A DNA stretch of 64,000 nucleotides from Tretioscincus oriximinensis (GCA_022410635.1 JAJVDF010000256.1:757454-821453); one strand, 5' to 3'. Counted from the first letter of the stretch, positions 35,110 through 46,617 are shown. Program-made: numbers and translations. Notes: generated from the letters alone by a model not told the origin.

Positions 35110-35697
35110 CAATCATGGGGTGTATTAAGGGGAGCATAGAATTTCTATCACGTGAAGTAACTATTCCTCTCTACAGTACTTTGGTATGACCACACTTGGA
35201 AAACTGTGTTCAGTTCTGGAGGTCTCAATTTAAAAATGACATTGATAAACTAGAGCAAGTTCAAAAGAGAGTTACAAAGATGGTGTGTGGTCTGGAAACC
35301 GTGTCCTGTGAGGTTAAAGGATCTTTGGGATGTTTAGCCTGCAAAAGAAAAGACTGAGAGGAGACTTGATAGCTGTCAACAAATATCTGAAGGGTGTCAG
35401 AGAGCAGAGGGATCAGTGTTTTTCTCATTGGCACATGGAAGGAGTAGAAACAATGGGATGAAACTGCAAGGGAGTAGATATAGATTAGATATCAGAAAAA
35501 GCTTTCTAACAGTAAGGGTGATAAACCAGTGGATCAGGTTGCCACAGGAGGTGGTGAGTTCGTCTTTGCTGGAAGTCTTTAAACAGAGACTGGACAGTCA
35601 TCTGTCTGGGATGGTTAAATTAATCCTGCATTGAGCAGGGGGTTGGACCTGATGACCCTGAAAGTCTCTTCCAATTCTATAATTCTATGATTCTAAT
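35110..35697 (+). mobile_element. CR1 LINE 3' part
   Basis: Translated pieces give the C-terminal RT region: GCIKGSIEFLSREVTIPLYS, then an ENCVQFW-like stretch, then [16 protein letters not shown]. The 3' end carries the CR1-type octamer repeat (ATTCTATAATTCTATGATTC). Frameshifts are present. Confidence 0.9.
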
Positions 35698-38114
35698 TCA
35701 CATTAACTTGTATCAGATTAGGGTAACAAAAAAAGTAAAAGAAAACCACTGGACAGGAGTTTTGCAAATTTATTGAGTATGGAAAAGAGAAATATTCACC
35801 AGAAGCAGCCTACAATGTCTGCAGCATCTGATGAAATAATTTACATATCACTCTTGTCCTTCTTCAGCCTGGACGATGACGCTTAAGGCCTGATGTGATT
35901 GAATTATACAGTCCCAGATACTGCCTTGATGATATCTTTTATATTATGTTAAAAGAAGCTACCATAAATTTAAATTAAGGATTCACTTATTCCAGATTAG
36001 ACTCCACTTGTGTAAATGAACCTGTACTAATAGGACTGTCATTTTTTGTAAACTTTTATGGTCCTGTAGTCCTGTAGTCCGCATCATCAGCATGTGGGTT
36101 GTGGTATTTTAATGGTCCTATGGAGTATTAGTGGTCTATATTGATCAAATACTACAACCATATTAGTTATTCTGGAATGTGAAAATCCAGAATTACTAAT
36201 ATAAAACTGGGAAAATAAGTGCAAAAGAATCAAAGATATTTTCATGATCTTAATTGTATGATTCTGTGGTAGACTATTAGAATCTCCTATCTTCTAATTA
36301 TTGAGGACTTGTGCTTCTCATAATGTACAACTAATTTATTTGACATTAAAGAAAAACAAGCTGATTAAGTGATCTACGAAAGCCTGCTGCAGTTTTCAAG
36401 TGATCCATGGAAGAAAAAGACTAAAAACTACTGGTGTAGAATAAGACTGGAAAATGTTAATCCTTTAAAATAAAAAATTCAACAAAAACCCTGTATCCAA
36501 GTATTTGTATGTTAGTTTATGTGCAACAGGCCTTGCCAAATGCCAAATTCTTTGAATTAGAAAAAATAATAGCTTTGGGTCAAAATGTTACCATTCCCAT
36601 CAATCAGTGTGGTGCATAGTTATAGCTCACAAGCCACTATAAATAATTCTAGGTTAGATATTTCATAGACTGCTAACATTTCATGGACTGATTTCTCACT
36701 CTGCCATTCCTGATAATTCATCACCATTATTACAAGGAAGAAAGGAAGAAGGGAAGGAAAACTCTAAGATTCAGTGTTTGCTATTTAGAATATAGTAGTA
36801 GAACAATTCTCACAATCTCTTTTGAATAGTATATGGAGTAAAAATCCAGTGAGTAAATGCAATCTGTATATTCAAGATATGAATGTTGAAATTTATCACA
36901 TTTTTGAAACAAATGTTGATGGATGATTTCAATATAGGATAACTAAATAAATGGTAGAGTACATAGTACTTCATGGCCACAGTCAGCCTATCTTATGCTA
37001 ACACCAGATATAAACACTGATGACATGTAGACTACATGATCACATATGCCTGTCATCTATGCTCATGTCTACAGGAAGATGTGGACATGAAGAACATCAT
37101 ATTTCACACACTCTGGGGACTTGGGCAGTGTTCACTCCTTCCTGTGTCTGATGTCTTGCCCTATAACTGAGGATAAATGGCACAACTGTAAACTTTCAAT
37201 TTCATTTGTTTCATCCTAGATGCAGTACAGGCATATTTTTATTTTCATAAAACATTCCCTCTAGTTTTAATGATGTACACCAGAAGAATAATCACTAAAT
37301 CCTATTATTTTATTTTATTTTTTTTGGGGGGGAGACACTGAGACATCAACATTGACATAGCTATTTTTAGGATAATCACAATTTAAATTAGATGTATCCT
37401 ACAAGTATATTTCAACTTAAACCTATTTGACATCTCAACAAAGAAATCCGGTGAAATAAAAGGATTTCCCACCACACTGTCAACATTAGAATTCCCAGTA
37501 TTTCCTTTCATAATCAGGACCTTGTAATTCAATGAATTTTTCAACACCTATGCCTGTCAGTGGATTGAATTTCAATTCATATTACTGAGAGCTAATTTAA
37601 ATTTGAAATTCACTACAGATTAATGGAACACAAGATCAAGTGTGTGTATGTGTTGTAGCACCTTAGAGACTAGTAAGAAAAAAAATAGGCAGCATGAGCT
37701 TTTGTAGACTGTAGACTTGTCTACAAAAGCTCCTGTTACCTCCCTGTTTCTTGCTGTGAAGCCCCTGTTGCTAGATTTTTACTTTGGACCCAGACTAATG
37801 TGGCTAGCTTTTTTATTTTTAAAAAATCTGTATGGGAGAGGCACAGTAGATTTCTTGAGTGAAAGTATCACTTTTCATTCCATGAGATAATTGCAGGACA
37901 ATGAGTCTTGACAACTTTTTTGAAGTTACCTTTTATGGGGCTCTGGTGGATGCTTTAGCTTAGAGTTCTAATGCAAATACCTTGAAATGTTTTTAAGATA
38001 CAGGTGCCTTGCCATTTCATTCTGGCAGTGTCTGGCATTTTAATTTCCCTCTATGCTTGGATAAATGCTTATAGGTCCTGGTTGCCTTCCTTTGATAATG
38101 ACTTACACAATCAA
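35698..38114. other. Intronic stretch with small palindromes
   Basis: Holds a 17-bp-arm hairpin at 36160-36202 (ATATTAGTTATTCTGGA / TCCAGAATTACTAATAT) and a fold-back family scrap at 37645-37800 (GTAGCACCTTAGAGACTAGT, GAGCTTTTGTAGAC). No gene. Confidence 0.45.
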
Positions 38115-38470
38115 GATGGCCCTTATGGCACAAATGACTGAGCCCACTTAGGAAATGGTCTCTCATCTGGGAGATCGGGTTTCAAAGCCCTGTGTCTGAC
38201 ATGGGGAAGGGTGAGCACCTTCCACTAGCCTGTAGCTCTAGCCAACCTAGCTATTCAAAAGCAAAAATTGCAAGAAATTGCAACAAGAAATGTGCAACCA
38301 TCACAGCCAGGTAGGGAAGATAGAATGTAAGCATTCGGACAAAATATCCTTGTAAGCCGCTATGAGATCCTTTGAAAGGTGAGAAAAGTGGGGTCTAAGA
38401 ACCAAGTTGTTCTTATTCTTATTCTTCTTGTTCTTCTTGTACTTCTTCTTGCTCTTCTTCTTCTTACTGG
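38115..38470 (+). mobile_element. tRNA-derived SINE with TTC/TTG tail
   Basis: The head holds a B-box-like GATCGGGTTTCAAAGCCC (about 38173-38190). The body has CTAGCTATTCAAAAGCAAAA, ATATCCTTGTAAGCCGC, and AAAGGTGAGAAAAGTGGGG. The tail is mixed TTC/TTG/TTA from 38405. Confidence 0.85.
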
Positions 38471-38944
38471 ACAATAGGCCCCACGAATCTGATTCCAACT
38501 CTCCATAAAATAATTTGTGCTAGATTAGGATCAAGCACTGACACCCTTTCATAAATTCATTCTCATCATAGATTCCTATTACTTAGCCTTTCATTAAAAA
38601 TTTATTTGTGACTCTGCTACACTCAACGAGGCATTTGCATACTGTGATCTCATTTTAACACTTCAGCCACTTTCAAACATACATGTGTTGTGTTTCATGC
38701 CTTATGGCAAATTGTTTAATTGTGAGGATATGACTTGCTTTGACACCCAAGAACACATGGAAGGACAGTTGTGAAATGCTCATGGCCATAGAATCAATGA
38801 CATTTATATACTATGTGTCATTTTTCTACTTTGCAAACATAAAATGCAATTCACACTTAAATATAAAAATAATTTCAGGGTCTATCATATTTCTCAGCTA
38901 AATCTGAGATCTTGCTAAACCTGACTCTCCTTATAGAGATATAA

Positions 38945-39075
38945 GAATTCAAAGAAATAGTTGTGTTGGTCTGAATCCAGAATTTCTAGTAAGGGGCACC
39001 TTAGAGACTAAAAGATAAAAGACAGGCAACATGAGCTTTCACAGATGACCCTATCTGTTCAGATGCTCTACACAT
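38945..39075. mobile_element. Fold-back family fragment
   Basis: TTCAAAGAAATAGTTGTGTT, GGGGCACCTTAGAGACTAAA and ATGAGCTTTCACAGATGACC correspond in order to the left part of the TTTCAGAGAAATAGCC family. Confidence 0.6.
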
Positions 39076-39339
39076 TTAGGCTAAGCCATAACCCATATAG
39101 TTTGTGGAATTGAGACCTGTGAGGTGGAAAATATGACTTCTCTTACCAATATATCTTCCAAATTAACAAATTAATTGCTGCCTCCAGGAGGCAATAAGCA
39201 ATTGCAAGATTTAAAGAAGATTCCACAATTTCACCAACTCAACAGATATGTAAGACAACCATGGGCTTTAATATGGATCTGCCTGTTGCTTCTGTGGTTC
39301 TTTCTCTTTCATAATTATCATTTTGGGAGCTAGGATATT

Positions 39340-39817
39340 CAGAGCCAGATCTTGGGCAGGGGATTCAAGGGCTAAAATCCTGGACAACCAGTTGATGGCT
39401 GTTTATTGGGGGTAGCAAATTGCCGGACATTAAAATTTAACTTTCTTCCAGTTGCTTCTACTGGGCATGTCCCAGCAACAAGCTCCCAAGATGATAATTG
39501 TGAAAGAGAAAGAATGTCCCAGACATCACCACGAGCCACCACCACCATTCACCATTGTATTGTTCTCTGCTGCTCTGCATTCACTGACACCTGCCTGTCT
39601 GTCATCTGCTTTGCCTGTCTACCCCGGGCTGCTACTGCATAGGTAGCTGAGAGTGTGAGACAAAGAGCATAGGACAAATGATGTCACCTCCGGAATCTGT
39701 TTCCAGGAATGGCACCTGGTGTGACATCACTTCCTGTCCCGCCTGGAAGTGTTCGGGAGGGTGGGAGGTAAGAATTTTTGCAGCCCAGGGACATCATATA
39801 CCCCAAAACCGGCCCTG
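39340..39817. mobile_element. hAT non-autonomous DNA transposon
   Basis: The left end CAGAGCCAGATCTTGGGC and right end (minus strand CAGGGCCGGTTTTGGGGT) are inverted. AGGATATT (39332-39339) and AGGATATG (39818-39825) give an 8-bp duplication, the hAT length. It is 478 bp; the 78-codon frame inside is not a transposase. Confidence 0.75.
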
Positions 39818-39949
39818 AGGATATGTATGCCTTCTAAGAACCTTTAAAGATGCATTAGTCACCCGTCCCCATATTACCTTGCCTCTCCCTTCTGCCTTCG
39901 AATGATAAGTCCAAGGCCTTGTTCACACAGAGCATTACCCAAGAACATA

Positions 39950-40325
39950 AGAGGAGTCTTGCTGAATCGGGCCAGAGCCCATCTAGTCCAGCATTCTGTC
40001 TCACACAGAGGCCCACCAATTGCACCTGGGCAATCTCAAGCAGAAGAAGGCAAGACCTTCTACTGTAAATTGGTATTTCAGGACTACTGCCTGTAGCTCC
40101 ATTTCAGAAGCAGCATCAAGCCATCTATCCTAGTAGCTATTTATACCCTTGGTGTCTATGAACTTGTCTAATGCTGTCTTAAAGCTATCCAGGCTGCTAG
40201 CTACCACCACCTCTTCTGGAAGTAAATTCCAAAGGCCAATGACCCTCTGGGTGAAAAAAATATTTTCCCGTGTCTGTCCTCAAGCTTCTGCCTATCAGCT
40301 TCAAGTAATGTCCCCTGATCATAGT
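39950..40325 (-). mobile_element. CR1-group LINE, 3' portion (minus)
   Basis: Opens with the AAGAACATAAGA tail, then AGTCCAGCATTCTGTCTCAC, TTGCACCTGGGCAATC, TATACCCTTGGTGTCTATGA and CTAGCTACCACCACCTCTTC. Its upstream continuation appears to be 41165-41425, beyond an insertion. Confidence 0.85.
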
Positions 40326-40329
40326 GTTA

Positions 40330-40742
40330 TGTTAACTTACAAAGCCCTAAATAACTTGGGCCCCAAATATCTAAAGGAACGCCTTCTCCCATACCAACCT
40401 GCCCATGCCTTAAGATCTGCAGGAGAGGCCCTCCTGGTTGTACCACCTCTTTCAACAGCCAGTGGAGTGGGAACTTGGGCTAGGGCCTTCTCAGTGGTTG
40501 CCCTTCATCTTTGGAATAGTATCCCCCTCGAGGTGCATCTGTCATCATTGTTGTATTCTTTTAGAAGGTTCTTGAAGACGCACTTCTTTTACCTGGCCTT
40601 TGACTGATGAAATGTCATCTCTAGCCCTACTTTTAAATATTGTTTTATACTGTTTTAATTTTGTAGTGATGTTTTACTGTTTTGGCCGCCCAGAGACTTT
40701 CGGGTATAGGGAGGTGTATAAGTATAAATAAATAAATAAATA
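40330..40742 (+). mobile_element. L2-like LINE, end of RT protein and 3' tail
   Basis: Translates without interruption over about 85 residues: YKALNNLGPKYLKERLLPYQ, then ALRSAGEALLVV, GTWARAFSVVA, LHLWNSIPLEV and FRRFLKTHFFYLAFD. The 3'UTR has GCCGCCCAGAGACTTTCGGG and an (AAATA)n tail. One of the best preserved LINE pieces here. Confidence 0.85.
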
Positions 40743-41162
40743 ATAAAATGTTTATTTATAATGCCCATTTTTTCCAAAGAGCCTCACAAAATAAAACATA
40801 TAAGTCGATATAATGTACAACAACCTCCCATAAAAAACTTACATCTAGCAGATTCACTCTAAGGAATCAAAAATAAAAGTTTTTAGCTTCCTTCCAAAAA
40901 GGACAATATTCTCTTCCAGTCTCAGTTCCAGTGGAAGACTATTCTACATCTGCGGGACCAGATCCTGGAAGGCCTGTAACCTTGACACTGTTGTTGGTGC
41001 TGAGGGAACTACTAGTAGTCCCTGTGAAGTGGAGCGCAAAGTCCTGGGAGGGCCATATCCTACCAAGTAGGCTGCCAGATAACTAGGTGTTCCCAATCGC
41101 AAGGCCTTAAATGCCAGTATTAATAAATTAAAGTGAGCTGTAGCGCAACTTGGGAGACAATG
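40743..41162 (-). mobile_element. L2-like LINE of a second subfamily, minus orientation
   Basis: Begins TGTTTATTTATAATGCCCAT and AGAGCCTCACAAAATA, shared with 53855-53898 (TTATTTATAATGCCCCTTTC). It continues with GGACCAGATCCTGGAAGGCC and AAGGCCTTAAATGCCAGTAT. Tail-to-tail with the preceding copy. Confidence 0.6.
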
Positions 41163-41164
41163 CA

Positions 41165-41425
41165 GTGCCCTACGATGGACAGATATATGCATTTTTTCTC
41201 TTTTCACCTTATCCATCTCGTGCATGATTTTATACTCTTTAATCAGATCACATTTCAAATGCTGTCTTTCGAAGCTAAAGAGGCCCAGACGTTGCAGCCG
41301 GATTTCATAAGAGAGGTGCTCCAGACCCTTGATCGTTCTTGTTGCCCTTTTCTGCACCTTCTCTAATTCCACAATATCCCTCTTGAGATGTGGTGACCAG
41401 AATTGTACACAGTATTCCATTATTT
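41165..41425 (-). mobile_element. CR1-group LINE, RT C-terminal part (minus)
   Basis: Minus-strand translation: MEYCVQFWSPHLKRDIVELE, KVQKRATRTIKGLEHLSYE, then RLQRLGLFSFERQHLKCDLI. This is the conserved CR1-group C-terminal region. Confidence 0.9.
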
Positions 41426-41434
41426 AGGCTTATA

Positions 41435-42290
41435 TCTTAGAACAGAGCTTGGCCATCCACATGCCAGTAGTAGGTTATGGCAGGCCCCATTCGTGGACTA
41501 CCATAGCCTACACTAATATGTGGATGGCAGGTTCCTATTCCAAGGTATAGCCCAGAATAATGCTCCGTGTGCACAGGCCCCCAGAAAGAACTGTTGTGCT
41601 TTCCTAACTACAATCTCTAGAATTCTCTGCAACCCTGCCTACTATTCCCAGACATTCTTTGCATTCCAAGAACTAATGAGATTTTTACAATTTGCATACA
41701 AACTCTGGATAATTTTTTCTTTCGGAGTTTACAAAATGAAGGCTGATAAAATCAGAGGATATGCTGTGGCTATATACTGTGCAATAAAGGGCTTTAAAGT
41801 GTATGGAATGCTGGACACCCATGAGTCCATGGGACCCAATGAAGGTAAAATTGCCTCCAAAACATAGTATCTGAGGCATGGGGATGCAGCCTTAAACTGC
41901 ACTCAACCTCTCAGATATAGGCCTAATCCCCACGTTCTCTTTCCTGCAGTTTGGAAGTGAGTTTACATTCTGCCTGACCTATGGGTCCACATGTGTCCAT
42001 CCTTCCATGTGCTCTAACGGTCTTTAGAGCGAAGTAAACAGCCTCCTCATATCTTACGATTTTCACAGCCTATGAGATATTACCTGGAATAAAGCTCCGT
42101 CTGGATGGGACCTCCATTTTAAAGTGCCAAAGAAGAATCTCTCTGGAGCTGATTGTAGCAAATTGTAAGTATTTCATTGGTTTTGGAGCACAGGGACTGC
42201 CTGGGAAAAGTAGGTAGAGTTGCAGGAAATTTTGGGGATTGTAGTTAGGAAAGCACAGAAGTGCCTTCTGGGGCTCCTCATTCAAATGAG
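41435..42290. mobile_element. Fold-back DNA element related to 24190-25125
   Basis: 41440-41575 repeats AGAGCTTGGCCATCCAC and TGTGGATGGCAGG from the element at 24190. The arm at 41585-41705 (GTGCTTTCCTAACTACAATC through TTTTTACAATTTGCATAC) is mirrored at 42150-42275 (TTGTAGTTAGGAAAGCACAG at its outer end). The spacer is about 440 bp. No transposase seen. Confidence 0.6.
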
Positions 42291-42599
42291 GCAGCAGCTG
42301 AATGGTAAGTAAAATGGGGACAGACGGCCAACGTTTTCTCTTTTTAAGCATTTGCAAAGTGGAGGAAACAGACAGATGGGGATGTAGCTATAGATAAATT
42401 ATTGGTGTGTACATGTGAACAATGTTTTAAACGCAGTTCACTACTTAAGGTGCATGATGAGTGCTTGATAGTTACTTCTTAGCTGTTAATTTTCATGTCA
42501 AATCTACAGGTGGTTGAGCAGGTGACTGGCAAGCATAAGAAGCAGCCACTTATGCTGAAGGAAAATGTCAAAGTTCCATGCAGAAAAACCACATTATAT

Positions 42600-42840
42600 A
42601 AGGTTGCCATATGCCACATATTTCACGGACAATTCGTGATTTTACAGTTCATGAACAAGTCCAGGTTGAAAATACATTAAGTCCGTGATTTTTAATTTAA
42701 AATTGCCACCACCACCAGGAGATGTCACCAATACCCCACCCCCCCAGCCCACACCCAGCACACAAAGCCGCCCAGGTACCTCGCCGCTTCCGCCGAAGTC
42801 AGACTCATCCCCACTGGCCCCACTCTTGATATAGGCAATT
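42600..42840. mobile_element. GGTTGCCATA-end transposon fragment
   Basis: Starts AGGTTGCCATATGCCACATA, like the left end at 20285, followed by a C-rich interior. A matching inverted end (GAAGGCAACCCTA) occurs at about 44400-44412; whether both belong to one 1.8-kb element is unclear. Confidence 0.4.
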
Positions 42841-43334
42841 TTATATCATAATTCATATGCTAGGCTTTGTTTTAACTAAAAACTCCATTTCTGTGTTAAA
42901 TTCTTGAAATTTGTTGACAGCTTAGGTTCTGGATCATGTTGATTCCTGCTGCAAGATAAACTTTAACCTCAAAGCAAATACTGTTTATTTATTCTCCTAT
43001 GTATTTAAGGAAGATCCAAAGGTCCAAACCTTATATGAATTATTTGGAATATCATTTGCATGTTTTAAGGGCAGTTACTAATAATTAATAATGTTGTATA
43101 CCTGATGGATACCTGTAATAATGCTGCATCTGCATTTAAAATTGTATAAAAGAAGAGTCATTGCTAATGTAGGACACACAGTAGGGAGGGAACAGTATTT
43201 TGACTGTGTCTTGTATGCATACAAATAAAGCCACGTTTGCTGAGGAATAACTTTGCTGGGGACCTGCTTTTTTTTCTGTTACACTCTCATGAAGGAGCAG
43301 CAGCAGGCTGAACCTGGTCAAGCAAAAACAGGTT

Positions 43335-43510
43335 GTGGTGGCAGCAGGCTCTATATTTTGCCACCCTGGGCTGCAGCTGCAGGAGGGCCCAGAAGGAGGA
43401 AGCTGAGCAAGGGCAGCAGCTGTTGCTGGAGGAGCTTGGCTTCCTGCTGGGGTTTCCTGCAGTTGCTGCCCAAGGCGGCAAAACGTGGAAGCTGCTGCTG
43501 CCAGAGCCAG
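43335..43510. repeat. GC-rich inverted repeat with CTG/CAG runs
   Basis: The arm at 43335-43415 (GGCAGCAGGCTC, TTTTGCCACCCTGGGCTGCA) is mirrored at 43430-43505 (CAGTTGCTGCCCAAGGCGGC, GAAGCTGCTGCTGCC). The open frames across it are by-products of the composition. Confidence 0.65.
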
Positions 43511-43559
43511 GGACAGAAGCTCCTGCTGGGCTGTAGTCCAAGGAGGAGGCCACGAGGTA

Positions 43560-44040
43560 GGTTATGTTCCTTTCTCTTTCTTCATATCCCTCCTTCATTC
43601 TTCCCTCCCTTCGTTTTTTCTCTTTCCTTCCTTCTTTTTTCTTTCTGTCATTTTTCTTTCTCTTTCCTTCTTTCTTTCTATCCTTCTTTTTTTCATCCTT
43701 CCCCTCTTCCTTCACTTCCTTCCTATTTTTCATCATTCCTGAATCTGGGTTTAGATTGTGCTTTTTAAAAAATCCTTTTTGCTAAGGAAATATCTTTTAT
43801 ATTAAAAAAATTATCCTAATGTGGGTTGAATCTAGATTTCAATTGTGCTGTGCTTAGAGTGTAAATAAAAACATTATTTGCCTAGGTTTTATTTATTGTA
43901 TTCACTCCTAATGTGGTTTTTAATTTTGCTGTGGTTGTTCTTTCCTTCTTTCTATTTTTTCCTTCTTCCTTTCTTTCTTCCCCTCATCTTCCACTTCCTT
44001 TCTTCCTATTTCTTCCTTGTTTCCAGCTTTTTCCCCAGTT
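43560..44040. repeat. Polypyrimidine tracts
   Basis: CTTTC/CCTTC-rich stretches at 43560-43740 and 43935-44035, separated by ordinary AT-rich sequence. Confidence 0.8.
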
Positions 44041-44415
44041 TCCATGATGACATGTACTTATTTAAAAGCTTGAATGCCCAGCAGGTTCCCGAAGCTGGCA
44101 GTAGTAGCAGTATCCATTTCTGCCTGCTTTTCTGTGCTGCTTCTGGCAGCACCATTGTTTCTGGCAGAATGGTTCTCAGTTGCACACTCACCTCAGGGGC
44201 AGGCGAGAAGCTAGGTAGCAGCCATAGCCAGCCCTGACTGTGTGGGAGGGGCAGGGTGCCCTTGGGGGGAGGAGGTGTTTAGAGGGGCTCATGTGTTGCC
44301 AAGTGCATGTGCCGCCGTGTGTGAGTGTGCGTACGTGCATGCTGTTGTGTGTGTGGGGGTTAATTTCTAAATTATGTCCTGGTTTTGGACTCTTAGATGA
44401 AGGCAACCCTAACAT

Positions 44416-45591
44416 TATAGGAATCAAAGGTCAAGAAGAAGCTCTACTAACTGACATTTCTTTATTCATAAAACCAAAAAGGCCAGATTCTAGAATTGCT
44501 CATATGGAAAATGTGAAATTGTACCAGAAAAATTATACAATGTTCTTTCTCCTCAATAATATTAAAACTATTGTTTCCGTGTTTCCCAGGATTGGTGTGG
44601 ACAAAGTAGTGTAAGGTGCTTGAAACCAGTACTGGAAGCATTTGGTGTAAACCAATAAATTACCCAAGCCTGCAGCTTCTAAGGATCAGAAACTTTGGTT
44701 CCCAGCCTCTAAAGGACCGTAGAGTATTAGAGCAGGTGCCTCTTTGCCTTGTTCTGTTCTTGGCCTTATTCCACTACAGTCTCAGCAGTGTTTCATGTTA
44801 TGCTAGTCCTAGCTCTTAGCTTAGTTCAAACTTTTAATTGCTGTATTATTGTGTCTCAGACAGAACAGATCAAGACCAGCAAAGTCATACACCTTGCAAA
44901 GATTTCATCAGAATATCAAGTGTCCATAAATATCAATAAGTGAACAGAACTGATAAAATTACATCAAGTAGACCCATCAACAAAACTACCAACTAGAGAT
45001 CAAGACAAACAAATCCAAAATCTGTTTTATTTTACAATGAACGTTATACCAGAATTTCTAAATGTAAAGGCTTCTGATATAGTACTTACTGAAACTAAAG
45101 TTCCCCAGTTATAATATATTCCCCAAAATATTTGCTCATATTCATTTGCGTGGATGGTTCAGTGACTTTGGGCAACATAGTTATATGAAATTTCTGCCCA
45201 TGACTTTTTGGTCAGAGAATGGCCTTAAATGTTGCTCACTATTTGTCTGATACAAAACCTTCTTGGATATAAATTAGTCTGTTAATTCCCCTGCTCCGTT
45301 CTCTGTCACTACACATGAACCAAATACACCAGAGGCAAATATACCAGCAATCTATCCTGCTATATTAGTCACATCAAGTTTTATTCCAGATTCAATCCAC
45401 ATTCAGACTAGTAAAATACAGCAACAAAATAGCAATTTTCTTTCCACATTATCTAACCTAAAGGTGGGTTTTCTGAATTAGAAAATGCCTCCCCCTCCCC
45501 AACCCCCACAGACATATTCCCATTTTGTTTAGCTTCCATTAAGAGAATCTTAGCAAAACGTAAGAATAAGCGACGCTGAAAAACAACCTAC
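44416..45591. other. Intron 2 sequence next to exon 2
   Basis: AT-rich; no repeat recognised and no gene other than the flanking exon. Confidence 0.45.
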
Positions 45592-45819
45592 CTTGCCAAC
45601 ATATTGATAGTCAGAACCTGTGTATTCCTCTAAAAGAAAGAATTGGTTCCACATCCAGCTTCTTTTGAAACGATTAAGCTCTTTCAGGTTACTTCTAGAT
45701 AGATCCAAAACCTTTGGGTTTTCTGGAAAGCTTCTAGTCCTTTTGGATAATAGAATGGAAGAACTTTGGTGGGAATAGCTGATGCAAAAGAGGAGCCAAA
45801 AGTAACGGTAAGTTCTCAT
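45592..45819 (-). CDS. CDH6: CDH6 first coding exon (exon 2): signal peptide, prodomain, start of EC1
   Basis: Encodes residues 1-76 of cadherin-6, a calcium-dependent homophilic adhesion protein of the plasma membrane (type II classical cadherin). Residues 1-20 or so are hydrophobic after a charged start ([11 protein letters not shown]), fitting a signal peptide. A short prodomain ends in RFKR, a furin-type site, at about residue 53. The mature protein then begins SWMWNQFF, with the two tryptophans (positions 2 and 4) that type II cadherins exchange between partners, followed by [13 protein letters not shown]. The start ATG (complement of 45817-45819) has A at -3. The exon ends at 45592 after a complete Lys codon (phase 0) and is followed on the minus strand by a GTAGGT donor. 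The sequence from the RFKR site on is very close to mammalian CDH6 as I recall it; the signal peptide and prodomain diverge more, as expected. The next exon lies 40 kb downstream. Confidence 0.96.
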
Positions 45820-45946
45820 TGTGGTTATATAAAATATTGAAGTGCTGCTTTCTTCACCTTAATGCAAACTACTAATTTCTCGTGTTGAAGCTAGTCTCAT
45901 TCCTCTTTCATTCTTTGATGTTATTTTCTTCAGTCTTTATGGATCT
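45820..45946 (-). other. CDH6: CDH6 exon 2, 5'UTR part, with two short upstream ORFs
   Basis: The acceptor is read on the minus strand as CTTTTTCATTTCAG followed by AGATCC, placing the exon's 5' edge at 45946 and leaving 127 nt of 5'UTR before the start codon. Two upstream ATGs are present. The one at 45911 opens a 4-codon ORF ending at 45897. The one at 45900 opens a 13-codon ORF ending at 45859. Both stop before the main ATG. The upstream non-coding exon expected for this gene was not found in the window. Confidence 0.75.
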
Positions 45947-46504
45947 CTGAAATGAAAAAGAAATAACAGTTTATCAAGCATTTACAGAGTTACTTAGCAT
46001 TCAGTGTAACAGGAAAAAATATGACAAAAAGATAGACATAATTGCCATAGAAAGAATCCTATGAGGTGCCCAGTTCTTAAATGATGCAAGTAGCTTTTTA
46101 CATTAACAGAATGCAGTATCCTCTCTTGTGTAGGAGGAATAAAAGCACTATTTATTTGCCTCTTTATTCCACTTCAAAAGAAAGAAAATATTAGTTTGAG
46201 CAATGTAATTGCTCCTTTGACTCCATTTGTTTTGATTCTATTAATTATGTCAAGAAAAATGGTTGTTTTGAATTTGGACATTTTTAATGTTGATAATTAA
46301 GTCCTTACTATGTACATCCACTATTTCTGGCCTTCCAATGGATACGAAAACTCTTCTCTGTACAATTTTAGAATATTTTTGATTAAGAATGTTCAGTGGA
46401 AGAAGTAAGAGGTACTGTATGTCACTGAGGAACTGAAAATAACTGCCTACAAGTAAAGGATCAAAAATCTAGGAAGTGAATAAACGTTACAATAATATCA
46501 AAGT

Positions 46505-46617
46505 GGTAGCCTTCCAGATGTTCCTGAATTATTCCATTTCACTTCCAGCACTATGCTCTTTCTATTAAACCAAACAGAATACTGGGAAATCTAATTTAGG
46601 AACATCTGAAGTGATAC
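46505..46617. mobile_element. Fold-back element
   Basis: The left arm GGTAGCCTTCCAGATGTTCC pairs with the right arm TAGGAACATCTGAAGTGATA; the interior holds TTCCAGCACTATGCTC. Confidence 0.55.

Larger units (their letters stand above)
5569..45591 (-). other. CDH6: CDH6 intron 2 (40,023 bp)
   Basis: Bounded by the GTAGGT donor at 45591 and the CACAG acceptor at 5569 on the minus strand, phase 0. It separates the first coding exon from the rest of EC1 and holds most of the mobile elements listed below. No other gene is visible in it on either strand. Confidence 0.9.

Noticed and set aside
43253..43768. 171-codon frame and its antisense partner across 43287-43736
   Set aside because: Formed by a GC-rich inverted repeat followed by a polypyrimidine tract; low-complexity translation with no domain.
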